A stretch of 64,000 nucleotides of DNA from Bryoerythrophyllum caledonicum (Eukaryota > Streptophyta > Bryopsida > Pottiales > Pottiaceae), in assembly GCA_963971425.1 (NCBI GenBank), contig OZ020526.1, positions 6,847,976-6,911,975 on the forward strand, written 5' to 3'. Each line of letters begins with the position of its first letter. Within the stretch, counting starts at the first letter, position 1. This document shows positions 35,740 to 48,650 of this stretch, one piece after another. The notes beneath the pieces were generated by a model that saw only the letters and a program-made list of their open reading frames with translations, had not been told where the DNA came from and ran no database searches. Position numbers and translations under genes: made by a program.

Positions 35740-36330
35740 AATGAGCAAGTACCCTCTCAAAAACAAGAGGGTATATTTCTAAAAATAGGTAGCATCCAAA
35801 GTGGAAAAAATATAACGAGGTACATTCTCAGAATTAAAAGGGTACATTTCTAAAAATAGGATCTTGCAAAGTGGGGAAACCACAATGAAATATCCTTTCG
35901 AACCCTAGATGGTATGCATTTAGTACGCAATTTTGATTGGGGTACAAATACAATCATGTACCCTCACGGAAACGAGAGGATACACATCTAAAAGTAATTG
36001 TTCTTGCAATATGGATAACCACGTTGGTGATGTATCTTCTCGGAACCGAGAGGTTACATATCTCCCATTCCTAGAAAACTATTAATTTTGAAGCACTCAA
36101 AGGAGAAAAATGAGCAAGTACCCTCTTGGCAACAAGAGGGTACATTTCTAATAATAGGTATCATGCAATGTGGAAATAACATAGTAGACTACCATAAAGT
36201 ATAACAAACAATTCTTGATCTTCCGCACTTAAAATAGTTTGAGTATAGTGTATTTGAAAAAGACGATCATGTACCCTCTCGGAAACGAGAAGGTACGCCT
36301 TACAAAAATAGTAGAAGTATGTATTCTATT
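35740..36330. repeat. Palindrome array 2 (GTACCCTCTCGG...type)
   Basis: Seven imperfect palindromes near 35,750, 35,820, 35,890, 35,957, 36,030, 36,116 and 36,271. The best are GTACCCTCTTGGCAACAAGA and its continuation GGGTAC. Spacers include TTTCTAAAAATAGG repeated several times. Related to arrays 1 and 3. Confidence 0.75.
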
Positions 36331-36336
36331 CTAAAT

Positions 36337-39300
36337 TCAAGAATGTGCAAAAGTGCCACTTTCTAGAACGAGTTTTCCCTCGTTGAAGCTGAAGGTGGGT
36401 GCATGAATGAAGAAGTGGACGTTGGGTTGAAGTTTACAAATCTTCAAAAAAATATAGTACAAATGCTTGCAATACGTGAACGGACTCCGTCCACAAAATT
36501 CGTTCATGATCTTCGTAAAGGCTGGGCATGTACAATGGAGAAACGCGCTCACCGTGATTGTATATGATGTCTCATAAGGGAGAGTACCTGAGTTGAGTGT
36601 GATGATGCATCCGAAGCAAGGATGTGGAACCATGCGCACAGAAGTAATAGATGCGGTGAGGAGTTCGGCTGATCCTATTGACCGTCTTTGATTCGTACTG
36701 GGCTTGGCGGAAGAGCGCTTCAAATTTTTCCCACTCCTTTTCGAAGGCTACTAGTTAGGATAATCGAACACGAAAATGGAATTCAGGTCCAATGGTGGCC
36801 TTCCTGTTGAAAAGAGGCGCCTCGGAGATATTTGTTCTTTCTGTGGGAGATGAAATCGGGCTAGTTGTAAATCCACAATCTCAACGCGAGTGAGATTCGT
36901 GCCAATCATAACCGGCCAAACGTCCAGGATAGGAGGCTTCTCCCTACAAACCCAGGGACGTCTTAGACATTTTACACAACGGTCGATGTCGTCGTTGCAG
37001 TAGTAAAAGTCCGTGGATTTATAAAATTTATTTGCTCTATATTCAAATGTACCAGTGTAGGTAGGTGCAAGAGTTGGCTTTCCTCGTCTCACAATCCTCT
37101 CCGTGCATTTCTTACTAATTCCCCTACGTTGTGCCCAACACTTCTTAGCCGAGTTGGCCAGCACTCAAGGAATATGCGTTGGATTGGCGTTGGTCTCTTG
37201 TATTGCTGTAACAGGGCGAATTCCAGCCCTGCATACTAAAGACGCATTCAGAATTGGATGCGGCGTTTGTGATGGTGAAACCTTTTCATTTGGAATACCA
37301 TCATTTTCGTCAGTAATGGGCACAGGTATAGATGACGTTCGAAGTCGTCTAGAGGGATACCGAGGATGAGAAAAGTTTATCCTATCGAGACGATGTGATT
37401 CGTCGTCGGCACCAAGTGGTAAATTGGTCTTCACTTAAGTGTGCCAAACACTTCCTTGCCCTGCACATAAGAATCACCCGTACAGAATTCATTTGCCCCC
37501 GGCATATCCATCATGAGATCGCCTAGAACACGTGGATCGCCCGTCTTTCGGGCTCTTCGTTCGGCAGCACGAAGCTTCAACTCTTCTTTGCTGGGACATG
37601 TCCCTCCAGCACTACATTTCTGAAATTGATAATAATTAACCACTTGAAGAAATGCCCGGACGTAATCATCTATGGTTGCGACGTAGAGATCTCCACCGTT
37701 ATTGCCCAAAGCTTGCTTCGATTTGTTGTGGATGGATTCGACAAGATTATAAGAAGGCATATCCGCGAGTTCATCTTCAGACATGCTTTGTACAAAATCA
37801 TGCACGTTTATTACAGAGATTAAATGTAAAAGAACCAAGATGGTACATGTACAAAGAAATAATACATGAGTCATGAATCCACCCCACTGTCGATAACGAA
37901 AGTGCCAGAATGCCAACCAAAGATCAAAGTGCTGAAACCCACTTTCCGAGACAGCTCCTTAGAAAGCCCACGATGCACGAATAGATTGATATAATTTCTT
38001 AGCCACTTCCATAGTAATGGCCTTCATGTATTGTTGGCATAGTGTGTTGTGTTGTTCTCGTAAAGGTCCTTCAATGATGTACTTGTTAGAATGCTTCACC
38101 ATCAATTGTGCCCAATGGAATTGATACATGCGCTCTCTATCCACATCAGTTTGTCCTTGTTGCCGCTACTGTAGATAATCCAAACAACATTCCAATTAGC
38201 TTGGGCACTGTCGGCCATAAATCCTTTAAATTGTGCTGACGGAAGTCCATGTCGAGCCATCACAACGTTTAGATTTTTCCAAAATAACATCTGCTCTGCC
38301 GCATCCTCCGACTACATATTACAGCATGTAATGCTCATGACACGACAGTAGGTGGCGTCATACACATGGCATGCCATGGTTGTCTATCCCTTCATACGTT
38401 TAACGTGATCAAACATCAACCAGACATGTTCCAAGTCACCGCCTTTTTGCATACGCTTCACCAAATCGACGCCAGAACCCGGTCCACTTCTGACATCTTG
38501 AATACAAATATCTTTTCTAAATCATCACCTGGAAACATGTTCTTCTGAAGAAATGGCCAATTGCTAAGTCCCCGTAACCTCGTGATGCTGTCTAATACGC
38601 CATACTTCTTAAGGTACCAAAATGAAACCACTTTGTTACAAATACTTGGAGATCCCATGTCCTCGCACTTACCTGACATTGGAACTAACTCCTCAAAACT
38701 AAACAGTCTCTCTGGATTGTCCTCTTCGCGCAACAAAAATTCTCCCACAAGGTCCTTACTTGCCTCTAAAACTATGGAACTTTTAGTGGCAAGCTGAGGG
38801 GTTCTTTGAATTAGATCACTAATTAAGGAGTTGATACCCTCCTTGACATCTCGATAATCCCCTACTCTTACAAGATGGTTGTGTGACCCTAGATAAATAC
38901 AAGTACGTGTGATATTGTGCTTGCTCGAAACATAATAAACTATAGCAAGGCATGATGCAAGACATGAGGGGGCATGCGACAAATTTTGCAAACTAATGTC
39001 GAGTCCAAGGGAGGTACATGACCTGGAGTAAATGGAAGGAGCGTAACTCCTTCGAATTCCGTAACATTAAACGGTGTCGTCCGATGGTTTCTCTGCAAGA
39101 ATTCACAATCAGGATTGTTGCATCGTAGATGCCCGACACACTTAGAAGTCTGGAAGTGTAGCCCGTGGTCATTGATGATATTCGATGTGATGGTCTTCGT
39201 CCACACGTGTCCATCGTATCTTTTGCCGATGCCATGCATGGACTTTGCTTGAATAGATGACGCCGACGGTTGCGTAGGAGGAAGCTCAAAAATGACATCA

Positions 39301-40028
39301 CCATTAAATTGGTGCGGAAGATAATCTACTTTCATATGGCACATTCTATTGTAGTCTAAAAGTTTCAAAGGATTTTTACAACGTGAACGGGAACGCAGAT
39401 GTCTCAAGCACGATAGAACACTAAGTATAGAGGAGCCAATTGGACGATCAAGAGGGCATGACATTGGAGTATGAGATGTAGGAAGGTATGACACCGGCGT
39501 GGTAGTCTTAGGTGGGCACGACATGAGAGTGGTATTCTGAGGGGGACAAGTCGGTGGGATAGAAAACTTTGGCTGACAACTTGTATGAGAGGGGGACTCA
39601 TCATCCGAGGACAAGATTACCACGCTCTCCATACCAAGTTCTACCTTCACTCCAACTCCAGCTCGGAGTGGGGTGTGCATGCTACATGACGAGGACCGAT
39701 GAGGAGTATGGATATGGGTTGGGGTAGAGATTGTAGAATCTAAGAGTCCATAAATCCTATACTGTCATGTGGCAAGTTTTCACACTCTCTGCGATCCCAC
39801 GTCCACAACGTATTGCATAGCGATAGTATGAGTGAGCTCCGCGGTTACCTCGCCGTAGACTTCTTCCTCAATGTAGATACCCTGCAAGAATGAGAATCCG
39901 AGACTCAATAACAAGGAAGTCACTGATGCGACGCCGTCACTATCTAAACGACAAGTAAGAGGCACGCCGACGCCACTGGCACGAAGAAAAACAAGTGAAG
40001 GCGCTGGAGCTTGAGAAGATGAAGCCAT
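36337..40028 (-). pseudogene. Degenerate MULE-type transposase with SWIM zinc finger
   Basis: Minus-strand pieces in order. MASSSQAPAPSLVFLR starts at 40,028. A Cys-rich block follows (KCVGHLRCNNPDCEF, then STLVCKICRMPPH), then CIYLGSHNHLV with EGINSLISDLI. Next is a DDE-like transposase core: FDHVKRMKG, HVYDATYCRVM, FKGFMADSAQANWN, ERMYQFHWAQ, then AFWHFRYRQWGGFM. The C-terminal SWIM-type finger reads HCTCPAF...YCKHLYY. Several frameshifts (e.g. near 38,150 and 38,470) and stops break it; one TAG sits where related proteins would have Gln (M*SEDA). Intron-like gaps may remain. A fragment of the same family lies at 10.8 kb. Probably a decayed Mutator-like element or domesticated relative. Confidence 0.75.
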
Positions 40029-40150
40029 GGCAAGGGAAGATGAGAGGTGAGTGATTGAGATGCAAGTAGGGGTTGTTGGCTCAAATACTCACCTTGGCAG
40101 TGTCTTGACAAGATTAGAGAAATAGAAAGTGTTTGTGGAAAACGGCGCAT

Positions 40151-41700
40151 GCATAAATTTTTAGAGGAAATTCAATTTTAGTTTGAAAAATAGCCATTCT
40201 AATGCAAGACGTCTAATAGTCTCATAAATATCTCAAATACTCAAGATACTTTCATCTCAAAATGTTTTAAAACATGCGGAAGGTTTTGTACGTAAGCGCC
40301 GAGCGGGGCAACAAAAAATTTAATATTTTTGTGGCAGACAAGCATCTCCAAGCGAGAGGTACTCCAAAGATACAGTGACTATGGTCACTTTAGTCTACAC
40401 CCAATTTTGGCTATACATCAGGTGCTTCGAGATCTTTCAATTAGATTGCTCAAATGATACATCATGAGGAGAGGCGGCCGCCTTAACAGGAACGGTGTTC
40501 CCATCTCAACGTCGTTCTAATGAATAGCCATCCTAACATTGGATGGGGTTTAACCGGCGAAAGGCAGTGTCACATTTGTATTATGTTTCAGAGTGGGTAA
40601 TGTGTGTTATGATAGAATAGATGCAGAAGAAGCGTAAGAAGGTGAAAGCAATTTTCTCGACTCAGAGACAGAGAGCGTGGTCACGAATTCAATGGAAGAC
40701 AGGAAAGGGGGCTACTAGGGTTGGAGAGGTTAGCAGGCTGGAGGAAAAAGAGGGGGACAGAAACAGAAGGACGCGAGTACACCAAGAGAAGAGGACCACA
40801 AGAGCATTACTGCAGGATGGAGAGAGAGAGACAAACACGAGGACGTGACCGTAGGAGCACAAGATCAGGTAGGATGGCGGGGACAACAAGGAGCCTGGCT
40901 AGCGAGTTTGCAAAGTTACCTGTTGTGACGGAGACGTCGAGAAATAGGTCTGCACCTGTCGACGGCGAGATGCAAGTCTCAATTGATTTAAACCGAGTAG
41001 AGAAGACGCAGATAATGCTTCATTGATTTGATTTTCTTTTAAACCAAACATGCAGGCATAGAAAAATTAGTCATTGGAAACTTCCTTGATGTATGATGTG
41101 GAATACCGGGGAGGGAAAAGGATGAGTGCAATTTTTTCACGATGACCAAAATATCCAAGTTGTTTAGTACTTGTTGCCGGATGTGACTATTTGGGTTGGT
41201 GTGGGACTCCGTTCCTCCATTGTGCCGGAAGTTAACCTTAAAATCCTGCAAAAATAAAAATTTTAGTTAAGTAGTTACGATAGTTCGTACTAGAATACAA
41301 CCTACAGTCAGCATGCAAGAATAAAGACAAATGGACCCGGCTGCAAACCCTAAATGAGCCTAAAGCTACAAAACGTAAAGCCGGAATTGTTAACGGAATT
41401 TCGAGACAGTCTGTTATTCGGAACTGTCATCCGGAGCTGTCACCATTAGCTATCATCATGAGCCGTACTAACGACCAAACTACAAAAGGCTGTGGTGCGA
41501 GGGGAAACTCTTTCTTTGCATTTCTTCTTTGCGTGTTGCGGTTCCGCTCCAGCTCTCTCTGTCTCTCTTTCTCTCTCTCTCTCACTCACTCACTCTTGCG
41601 TTTCCTAACCACTGGCCGTTAGGGTTTGCAGTTCAGACACTTAGAACGGATGTGTGTCCATTAGGGAAGATTTTGTGAGGTTGGTGCGTGCAGGGACAAC
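40151..41700. other. Intergenic stretch, no gene recognised
   Basis: Short charged frames around 40.62-41.03 kb have low complexity (R/K/E-rich) and no recognisable domain. A CT-rich microsatellite lies at 41,550-41,592. Confidence 0.45.
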
Positions 41701-41775
41701 CTTGAGAGGACGTGAGGAAGTAGGCAGACCTCATGAAGATGGTCCCTATGGCGAAGAAGATGAGGATGGATAGAA

Positions 41776-43713
41776 ATGGGCACGAAACGGAGAGACGAAG
41801 AGCCGGCCGTTGCGCTCCCTTCCTTGATAGGAGTTATTTTGGACATCCTAGCAGACCTAGACAAGTACAACATGCTGGAGGAGAGCTTGAAGACCATAGG
41901 GTGCGAAGGCTTGCTCGAAGTCGCCTGCGGCATCCGGGAGGAGGTCTACGTCCGGGAGCTTGTAGGCACTCCGGACCCAAAGTACGAAGGGTTGCTGCGA
42001 GCCCATCCGGAGCTCTGGGGAGTTCCGGAGTGGACCCAGACATACCACTTTCGGGCCGGCTGCACCAAGGTGGTGGAACAACGAGACGAGTTCCTGGTGG
42101 AGGAGTTCGAGGGACAAGCCGACCCGAAAGAGGGCTACAATATGCAAGACCTTCGGCACCGAGATGCCCAGCTGGTGCTAGGGTTTTTAAACCCTATTTT
42201 CCATCCGGAGAAGCCGAGGCGGGTGGTGGCAAAGTGGGCCTGCACTTTCCTCGGAGCACTCCGGGGGAAGATCGTCGTGGACTGGAGGATGTTCATGAGC
42301 AAGATGATCAACCGTCTCGTGGCAAACCTCCAGAAGGTCAAGAAATCGGCAACCCCACTGGCCTCCTATGTGGTGCACTATTATTGTCATGACTAACAAC
42401 TCACTCCAGCAGAGGTGAGACAGTATGTTGAAGTCCTCAGCCTCCAGAAGTACGGAAGTGAAGAGTTGGAGGAAGAATCTGGAGGGGCAACAGAACCAGT
42501 ACCGAAAGCAACAACTGTGGACACTCCGGAAAAAGACCGGAGGACTCAGAAGAGGCCTCGTGGGAAGGAGCCACTACTGGAGAGTCCGGACATCCGCATC
42601 TCCTCCCCATCGTCCAGAGAAGATGACTCTGGACCTTCAGCGGAAGCCAGCCCGAAGAGGAGGAAGATTGACCCGGTGGATTCCAAGGGTCAGCTGAAGG
42701 AGATGGATGATCTCCTGCATGAGGTCGGCTGGAGAGTGGCCATCCTCAAGGAGACCAACTACATCGTCACCACCGGGATAGAGCAGATCTTTCGGAGTCT
42801 GGGAGTCAGCTGGCAGGAGAACGTCATCAACAGCGAGGAAGATCTCCGGAGAAGGGAGACCCACACGAAGGCGTTGCACCTTCAAATCTCCACCATCTAC
42901 AAGGCCAACACAGAGATAGAGAAGAAGGAAAACACTATCTTTAGGAGATAGCGCTGGCGGCGGTGGCGTGGAGATAGGCGGAGGCAAAGGCGAATGCATG
43001 CGCCGCTGTCGTGACGGAGGTCTGGAAGGCCCTGGAGTTTCCGGTAGGCGTGGTCAACCGGAGCCAACTATTCACCGAGCTGGTGGAGAAAGAGAAGAAG
43101 GTGAGCAAGGCCAACAACATCCGGTTTCTCCTGGATCAAGCAGAGAAGATGGGTCAGATATGGGAGCAGATGAAGCTGCTGGTCGATAACATCACCTTTA
43201 TGGTTCCGGAAGACCAGGCAGCCCTAGTACCGGAAGGCGTTACGACCCGTGGACGGACCACGGCCCCTCCGGAACCACCACATCCCAAGTCAATTCTTGC
43301 TCCGAGTACCTCGGCGAATTCGAAGTCCCCGAATACTCCGTCACCTCGGACACCGACAGAGGGCATCGTATCTCCTCTCTTGTACGAGTGGGATACTGAA
43401 GAAGCTGTCGGATCTGCTGTCGCCACCAAACATGCGTCTGCTAGATCCTCCGGCAGAAGACGACCCCCAACCACCTCCGAAGTCCGTATACCGGAGGTTG
43501 GCGCCCGAAACTGGAAGTCCCTCCGGAAGTTACAGGGACTTGGTCCAGGAGGCCAGGTCAACTTCTGAGCCGGAACCACTAGCACTTCCAGTTCCGGAAG
43601 GGTCACCGGAACATCCACCTCCACCACCGTCTACCCGAACTCCAGCGACCGGACCGACGACTCGGAAGACTAATATTTTGCCGGCAACAGCGAAGAAGGC
43701 GAAGGGCAAGTAG
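41776..43713 (+). pseudogene. Broken GC-rich coding region, unknown family
   Basis: Three segments: 41,776-42,951 in one frame broken by TAA at 42,394; 43,011-43,568 in a second frame; and a Pro-rich tail to 43,713 back in the first. The N-terminal ~200 residues look globular (GFLNPIFHPEKPRRVVAKW, FMSKMINRLVANLQKVKK). The middle is acidic with KRRKID, and then a helical, coiled-coil-like part follows (RSQLFTELVEKEKK). The tail is Pro/Thr/Ser-rich. GC content and heavy use of CCGGAR codons differ sharply from the neighbours. It resembles the accessory or gag-like proteins of plant retroelements in layout, but I do not recognise the family. Confidence 0.5.
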
Positions 43714-43719
43714 CGGGCT

Positions 43720-45100
43720 CCAGTGGAGATCTCCCTCTCTCGCAGGAGTGGGAGAAACCGGGGACCGGGTGCTCCGACTTAGCTTCGTTTAGGTGTAGCA
43801 TTTTTGGGTTTAGATTCCGGATCAACAACGACTAACGATGGGGCTCCAAGTGCACCCGGCTGCTGACGGAGTCGACTGCCGGAATTTGTAGTTAGAATAG
43901 GAATTCCGAAGCCGGAAACTGTTCCGAGATTATAGGATCTGAGATCCAATCTGGGACTTTTCTGGGTTTCTTGGATATTTTAGATACGATCTAGCGGATT
44001 TCCAGTAGATGCAGCTAGAAAGGACGCTAGGTTTAGAAGGGAATAAGTTAGTATTTAGTTGTGGGGTTTTGGGGAAAAACCTTTTATCTTGTTCTTCTCA
44101 CTCTGAATATACTTCAACCTTCTTGCCTGATCTGTTTCCTTGTAACCTTGGTGTGGAGTGGACATTGTGTGAAACAAATCCATTCTTGTAGGCATGATTG
44201 TGTGAGGATTCTTCCAAAAGTGGAGTGGTAACCTTATATGCTAGAGAGAAAACCGTCAGGATCCGTGTCGAGAGATCGCCTAGGAGAGTTGGAGGGCTAT
44301 TGCAGAGGTGTGCTTGGTAGACTCCAGGGTCCGGAAGTAGCCAAGAAGGGAAGGGATGAACTACAGAGGTGATCCTCGTAATCTCTAAGGAATGGAAGTT
44401 TCCGTGTTACCTTGATTCCGGTTAAGGCCGGAATTCTCCCCCAAGATAGGAAAAAGCCTGATGCATAGGTCTAGACGAAATGCCCCTGGTGCGGGGTGAC
44501 AACCGCTCCGGAGAATTACAGTTGTTCTTACCGGAATGTCGTTGTAGTCCGGATTTGACTCTTTGTGACCGCATCCGGAACGCCATCCGGATGTCGTGAG
44601 AGCTTAAGTCTAGGAGCAACAATCCAATGACCGGTTAGCAGAGTAGGGAGAGTGGTGTTCGGTCACTATAAGTTCCGGGCAGTGGGTGTCTAGCCACTTT
44701 AAGTCACAAGGCACTGGAGAATCCAGCCACTTACACAAAATAGGATCAGTGGACTTTGGCCACTCGTTTAAAAACTCCAGAAGACTCTCTGAGGAGGAAC
44801 AAAGACAAATCAAACTACCCACCGGACTTCTGGAAACTATTGTCGGAAGTTGTTGTACCAAATCCGGATTCCGGAAGGATCTGGATCCATAATACATTAG
44901 TAAAAAACATAGCTAACCTTTAAGCGATTGTTGTGATAGTCTAGTAATTAGGAGTATTTGGAAAAGAACATTAGGTCTCTGGGGGAACAAGACCGGAGCG
45001 GTTACTTTGGAAGCATATAGTGACGATTGGATGCATTCCGGACGAATACTGTCTCTACGAATTGCAACAGTTGGTATTATTAATGCGACGCTCAAGGAGA
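43720..45100. other. CCGGA-rich non-coding island
   Basis: More than fifteen occurrences of CCGGA/TCCGG in otherwise ordinary-looking non-coding DNA, continuing the word bias of the coding segment upstream. Possibly the 3' part or LTR of the same element. No terminal repeats were found. Confidence 0.5.
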
Positions 45101-45679
45101 TAATTTGTATTCTATATCGTTAGGCATGATGTGCAAAGGGTCCTAATCAAATTCGTAATCGTCTCACGGTGGCGGCCATTCGCGGTTGAATTGATGAGTC
45201 GGGGCGATTCCATGATGTGATACATTGCCATAAATAGTTCTTAAGACGTCATATCGACTAGTAATTTTAAAGATGGCTAGTTGCGGTCCTTGAAGGGAAA
45301 GTCATGAGTGGTGCCATTGCAATGAGTTAGTACGTGGTTAGAAAGAGGCATCATATACCGTCATACGGTAGAGTACTTCATAATGACTCATTGTGGATTG
45401 GAGTACTTAGTCTGAAAGTAACATCACACATGTTAGAGTACCAAGGAGTCATAGTTGAGCATAGTTATAAGACAGTCATGGTAATGATGTTGTACTTGTT
45501 AAGTGATATTTTGGTGGTGAGATAATGATAAAAGCGGAGCACTAAAAACCCCTTTATTCATCCGTGGACACTATAAATTAAGAGCTTGAGCTTTGGAGGA
45601 GCTCATTTTCTCCCCTCTTGATTTGTGTGTGAGGTTATTGCTTTTCGTGCCGTGCGTTGACAAGTGAGGGTGCGCTGTG
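45101..45679. other. Intergenic / possible 5' leader of the next locus
   Basis: No coding frame of note. The last ~90 bp, before the ATG at 45,680, may be 5' untranslated sequence. Confidence 0.4.
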
Positions 45680-47339
45680 ATGGGGAAGAAAAGAGGGAAG
45701 AAGAGGGCGTTAGAGGTTGAGGATGTTGAGTTGCACGTGGTAGAACTAGTGGTCGTCTCGGCTGGACTTAGAAAGCAACGTAAAGGAAGGAATGCTAGAA
45801 AGGTTAGGATGGCCAGTAGAAGGGAGGGGATGACTGACAGTGAGAGGGTGGACATCCATGTTTTCAAAAGGCAGAAGGTAAGATGCTAACAACGGTTGTG
45901 CGGGAAATGAGGGGGATTAGGGTTTAGGGTTTCAAGCAGATTTTGGTTTTAATCTAACCGATTATGGGTTTTGCTTGAAAATGAGAATTAATGATGCGGA
46001 AGAGGCCCCTCCAGACATAAACGAAGACGAAACCTTAGTCAGACTCCAGATGCGGCGAGTGCAGTTGATGTCGTCAACATCGACAGCGGTGGAGATGATG
46101 GAAGGGAGCTAGCCGAGGTGATAGAGTCGGCGGAGGAAGAAGATGTGGAGGGGGATGAGTCGGAACGAAGGCGGAAGGGAAAGATGACCGCAGACCTAGA
46201 GGAGGACAATCCAGAAGATGCGACCGAGCAAGAATCAGAGGACGATGTTGCGAGTAGTGAAGAGGAGGACGAATTGAATCAGGGCGAGAGCGATGCGAGA
46301 AGTATAGAGGAGGACGACAATGCGGACGAGAGTCAAGGGGGAAGTGCGGACGGAGCTGGAGCCCTCATTGGTCTCAACAAGGCGGACAATGAGGTGGCAA
46401 CAAGACAAAAGAAAGGGAAGGGATAGAGGAGGGAAGCATCCCTTGACGAAGATGTCGGACTCCTTGGAAACGATCCCGACATTGATATCAATGAAGTCGA
46501 GAAGAGAATGGGACTAGCGTACAACCCCGATGCGTTTGCAGCCATTCATATGATGCAGCAAAACCCAATTGAGAAGTTTTCCAGGCTCCAGATTCCTCTC
46601 TGCCGGATGTTGCCAATGCAAGAGCTATGGGGAGTTCACGATAACGACAAGATGCGGCTGATGGGAGAATTTCAGCATGGAATTCGACCTGATAAAGCGG
46701 TCTTCTACGTTGTGCTGATTGGAAGAAACGGGGAGGAGGTTGCAGTCGCCAGCGACACCAAGATTAAATGGTCTGATAGGTAGACTACTATCAACGATGG
46801 CTTCGAGAGATCATTGGCAAGGGACCCTGACCTAAGAGAGCTTTGTGGTAAAATGTTCTTCATATATGACGGTAACCACCGACACGAAGCTTGGATGGAA
46901 GTTGTTAATTTGAAGAAGGCGGGTGACCAAGCGTTCCACTTGGTGCACGGTCAACCCGAATGCACTATTGTCGACATCACTGCGAGCGGCTACCCTAAAA
47001 TCATAGCCGCGATGCAAGCCGTTAATAGGTACATCATGAATTTCATTGTAAATTCATTAGTTTAAATACAAATTTTGTGATTAAGCTAATTATGATTCGT
47101 CCTATCAGCGCCAACGAAAGATCATTCGTAAAGACAAATACAATGCACGTGCTGGATTGAATCAACGTGTTTGGGAGAAAGCCATTGCAGTATTTTACCG
47201 ACTTGATTCTACATGACAAATACAATCAGTGCCTCAAAAAGGGCTTTGGTTCATGGTATCCAATCCATGCATTTCAGGTATGATTTCAATTATGATTTTT
47301 GCATTTGTAGCTAAATTAGTTTAATGATTTGATATATAT

Positions 47340-47445
47340 TATATCTAGTAACTGACGTAGTGTCTATTAGTTAACTGAAGTGGTGTCTATTAGTTAACTG
47401 AAATGATGTCTATTGGTTCATTGAAATGATGTTTATTACTAATCA
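47340..47445 (+). repeat. ~25-bp tandem repeat in intron
   Basis: Three to four copies of a unit containing GTGTCTATTAGTTAACTGAA, drifting toward the right. It lies in the intron just before the 47,458 exon. Confidence 0.75.
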
Positions 47446-47734
47446 ACAATTATGCAGAATGAGATACACGAGGCGACTAGGGACGAGCGAGTCGCATTCT
47501 CATTTGATACAAAAGCCGAGGAACAAACCGGGGCAAACATGCGGTAGCATGTGCAGGTGGCTATGGTCGCCAAAAGAGAGAAACTAAAACAGAAGTTTGT
47601 CAACCTTGTTAGTGTCGCGAACCCTGCAAATGGCCCTGAGTTCTTGGACCAGGTAATTCGTTGCTTCTGCCACTTATACTGCTTCCTATTTCCTTCTAAG
47701 AAGATCATCGTGGATTAGGGCCCCATTGGGGCCC

Positions 47735-48650
47735 AGCTCTATTGTACTAAGCCACTTCTTCCCACAACAACATTTCTCGAAGTTTGGCCGCAATGGAGCC
47801 CTACCCATGGTGTACCTCTTGGAAACGAGAGGGACACCATGAGTTGGGCTCTATTGCGGCCCAACTCTAGGGATAACACCCTCTCATTCCGAGAGGGTGA
47901 CACCCCTGAAGTTGGGCCGCAATGGGGCCCTACCCATGGTGTACCTCTTGGAAACGAGAGGGACACCATGAGTTCGGCCACAATAGGGCCCAATCCATGG
48001 TGTCACCCTCTTGGAAATGAGAAGGACACCATGAGTTGGGCCGCAATAGGGCCCTACCCATGGTGTACCTTTTGGAGACGAGAGGGACACCATGACTTGG
48101 GCTCTAAGGCGGCCCGACTCTAGGGGTGTCACCCTCTCGTTCTGAGAAGATGACACCCATGAAGTTGGGCCGCAATCGGGCCCTATCCATGGTATCAACC
48201 TATGGTTTCCAAAAGGTATACCATGGATTGTCACCCTCTCGTTTCCAAGAAGGTGACACCATGGGTAGGGCCCTATTGGGGCCCAACACGACGGGTGTCA
48301 TCTTGTCGTTCCGAGAGGGTGACACCCCTGGAGTTGGGCTGCAATAGATCCCAACTTATGGTTTCCTTCTCGTTTCCAAGAGGTACACCATGGGTAGGGC
48401 CCCATTGCGGCCCAACTCTAGGGGTGTCACCCTCTCGGAACAAGACGGTGACACCATGGGTAGGGCCCCAATGCGACCCAACACCATGGGTGTCACCCTC
48501 TCGTTCCGAGGGGGTGACACCCTTGGAGTTGGGCCGCAATCGAGCCCAACTCATGGTGTTCCTCTAGTTTCCAAGAGGTACACCATGGGTAGGGTCCAAT
48601 TGCGGCCCAACTTTAGGGGTGTCTCCCTCTCGGGAAGTGAGGGTTATTCC
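47735..48650. repeat. Palindrome array 3: about 14 hairpins, ~65-bp spacing, in an intron
   Basis: Alternating palindromes of two types, GTACCTCTTGGAAACGAGAG and GTGTCACCCTCTCGTTCCGA (with their complementary halves), near 47,811, 47,874, 47,939, 48,001, 48,061, 48,126, 48,192, 48,229, 48,295, 48,357, 48,423, 48,491, 48,555 and 48,619. Spacers are variants of GTTGGGCCGCAATGGGGCCC, themselves partly palindromic. The array sits between the exon ending at 47,652 and the coding block near 48,700-48,950 of the ParB-methylase locus. Confidence 0.85.

Noticed and set aside
40621-41026. Charged open frames that could be a small basic protein
   Set aside because: Low-complexity R/K/E-rich translations from a purine-rich strand, with two overlapping frames of equal quality and no conserved block.
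41733-42392. 219-codon Arg/Gly-rich frame overlapping 41,776-42,396
   Set aside because: Shadow frame produced by GC-rich codons; the overlapping frame has the more protein-like composition.
47735-48650. CRISPR-like appearance of the palindrome array
   Set aside because: Spacers are variants of one another rather than unique, repeats come in two alternating drifting types, and the context is a eukaryotic intron.
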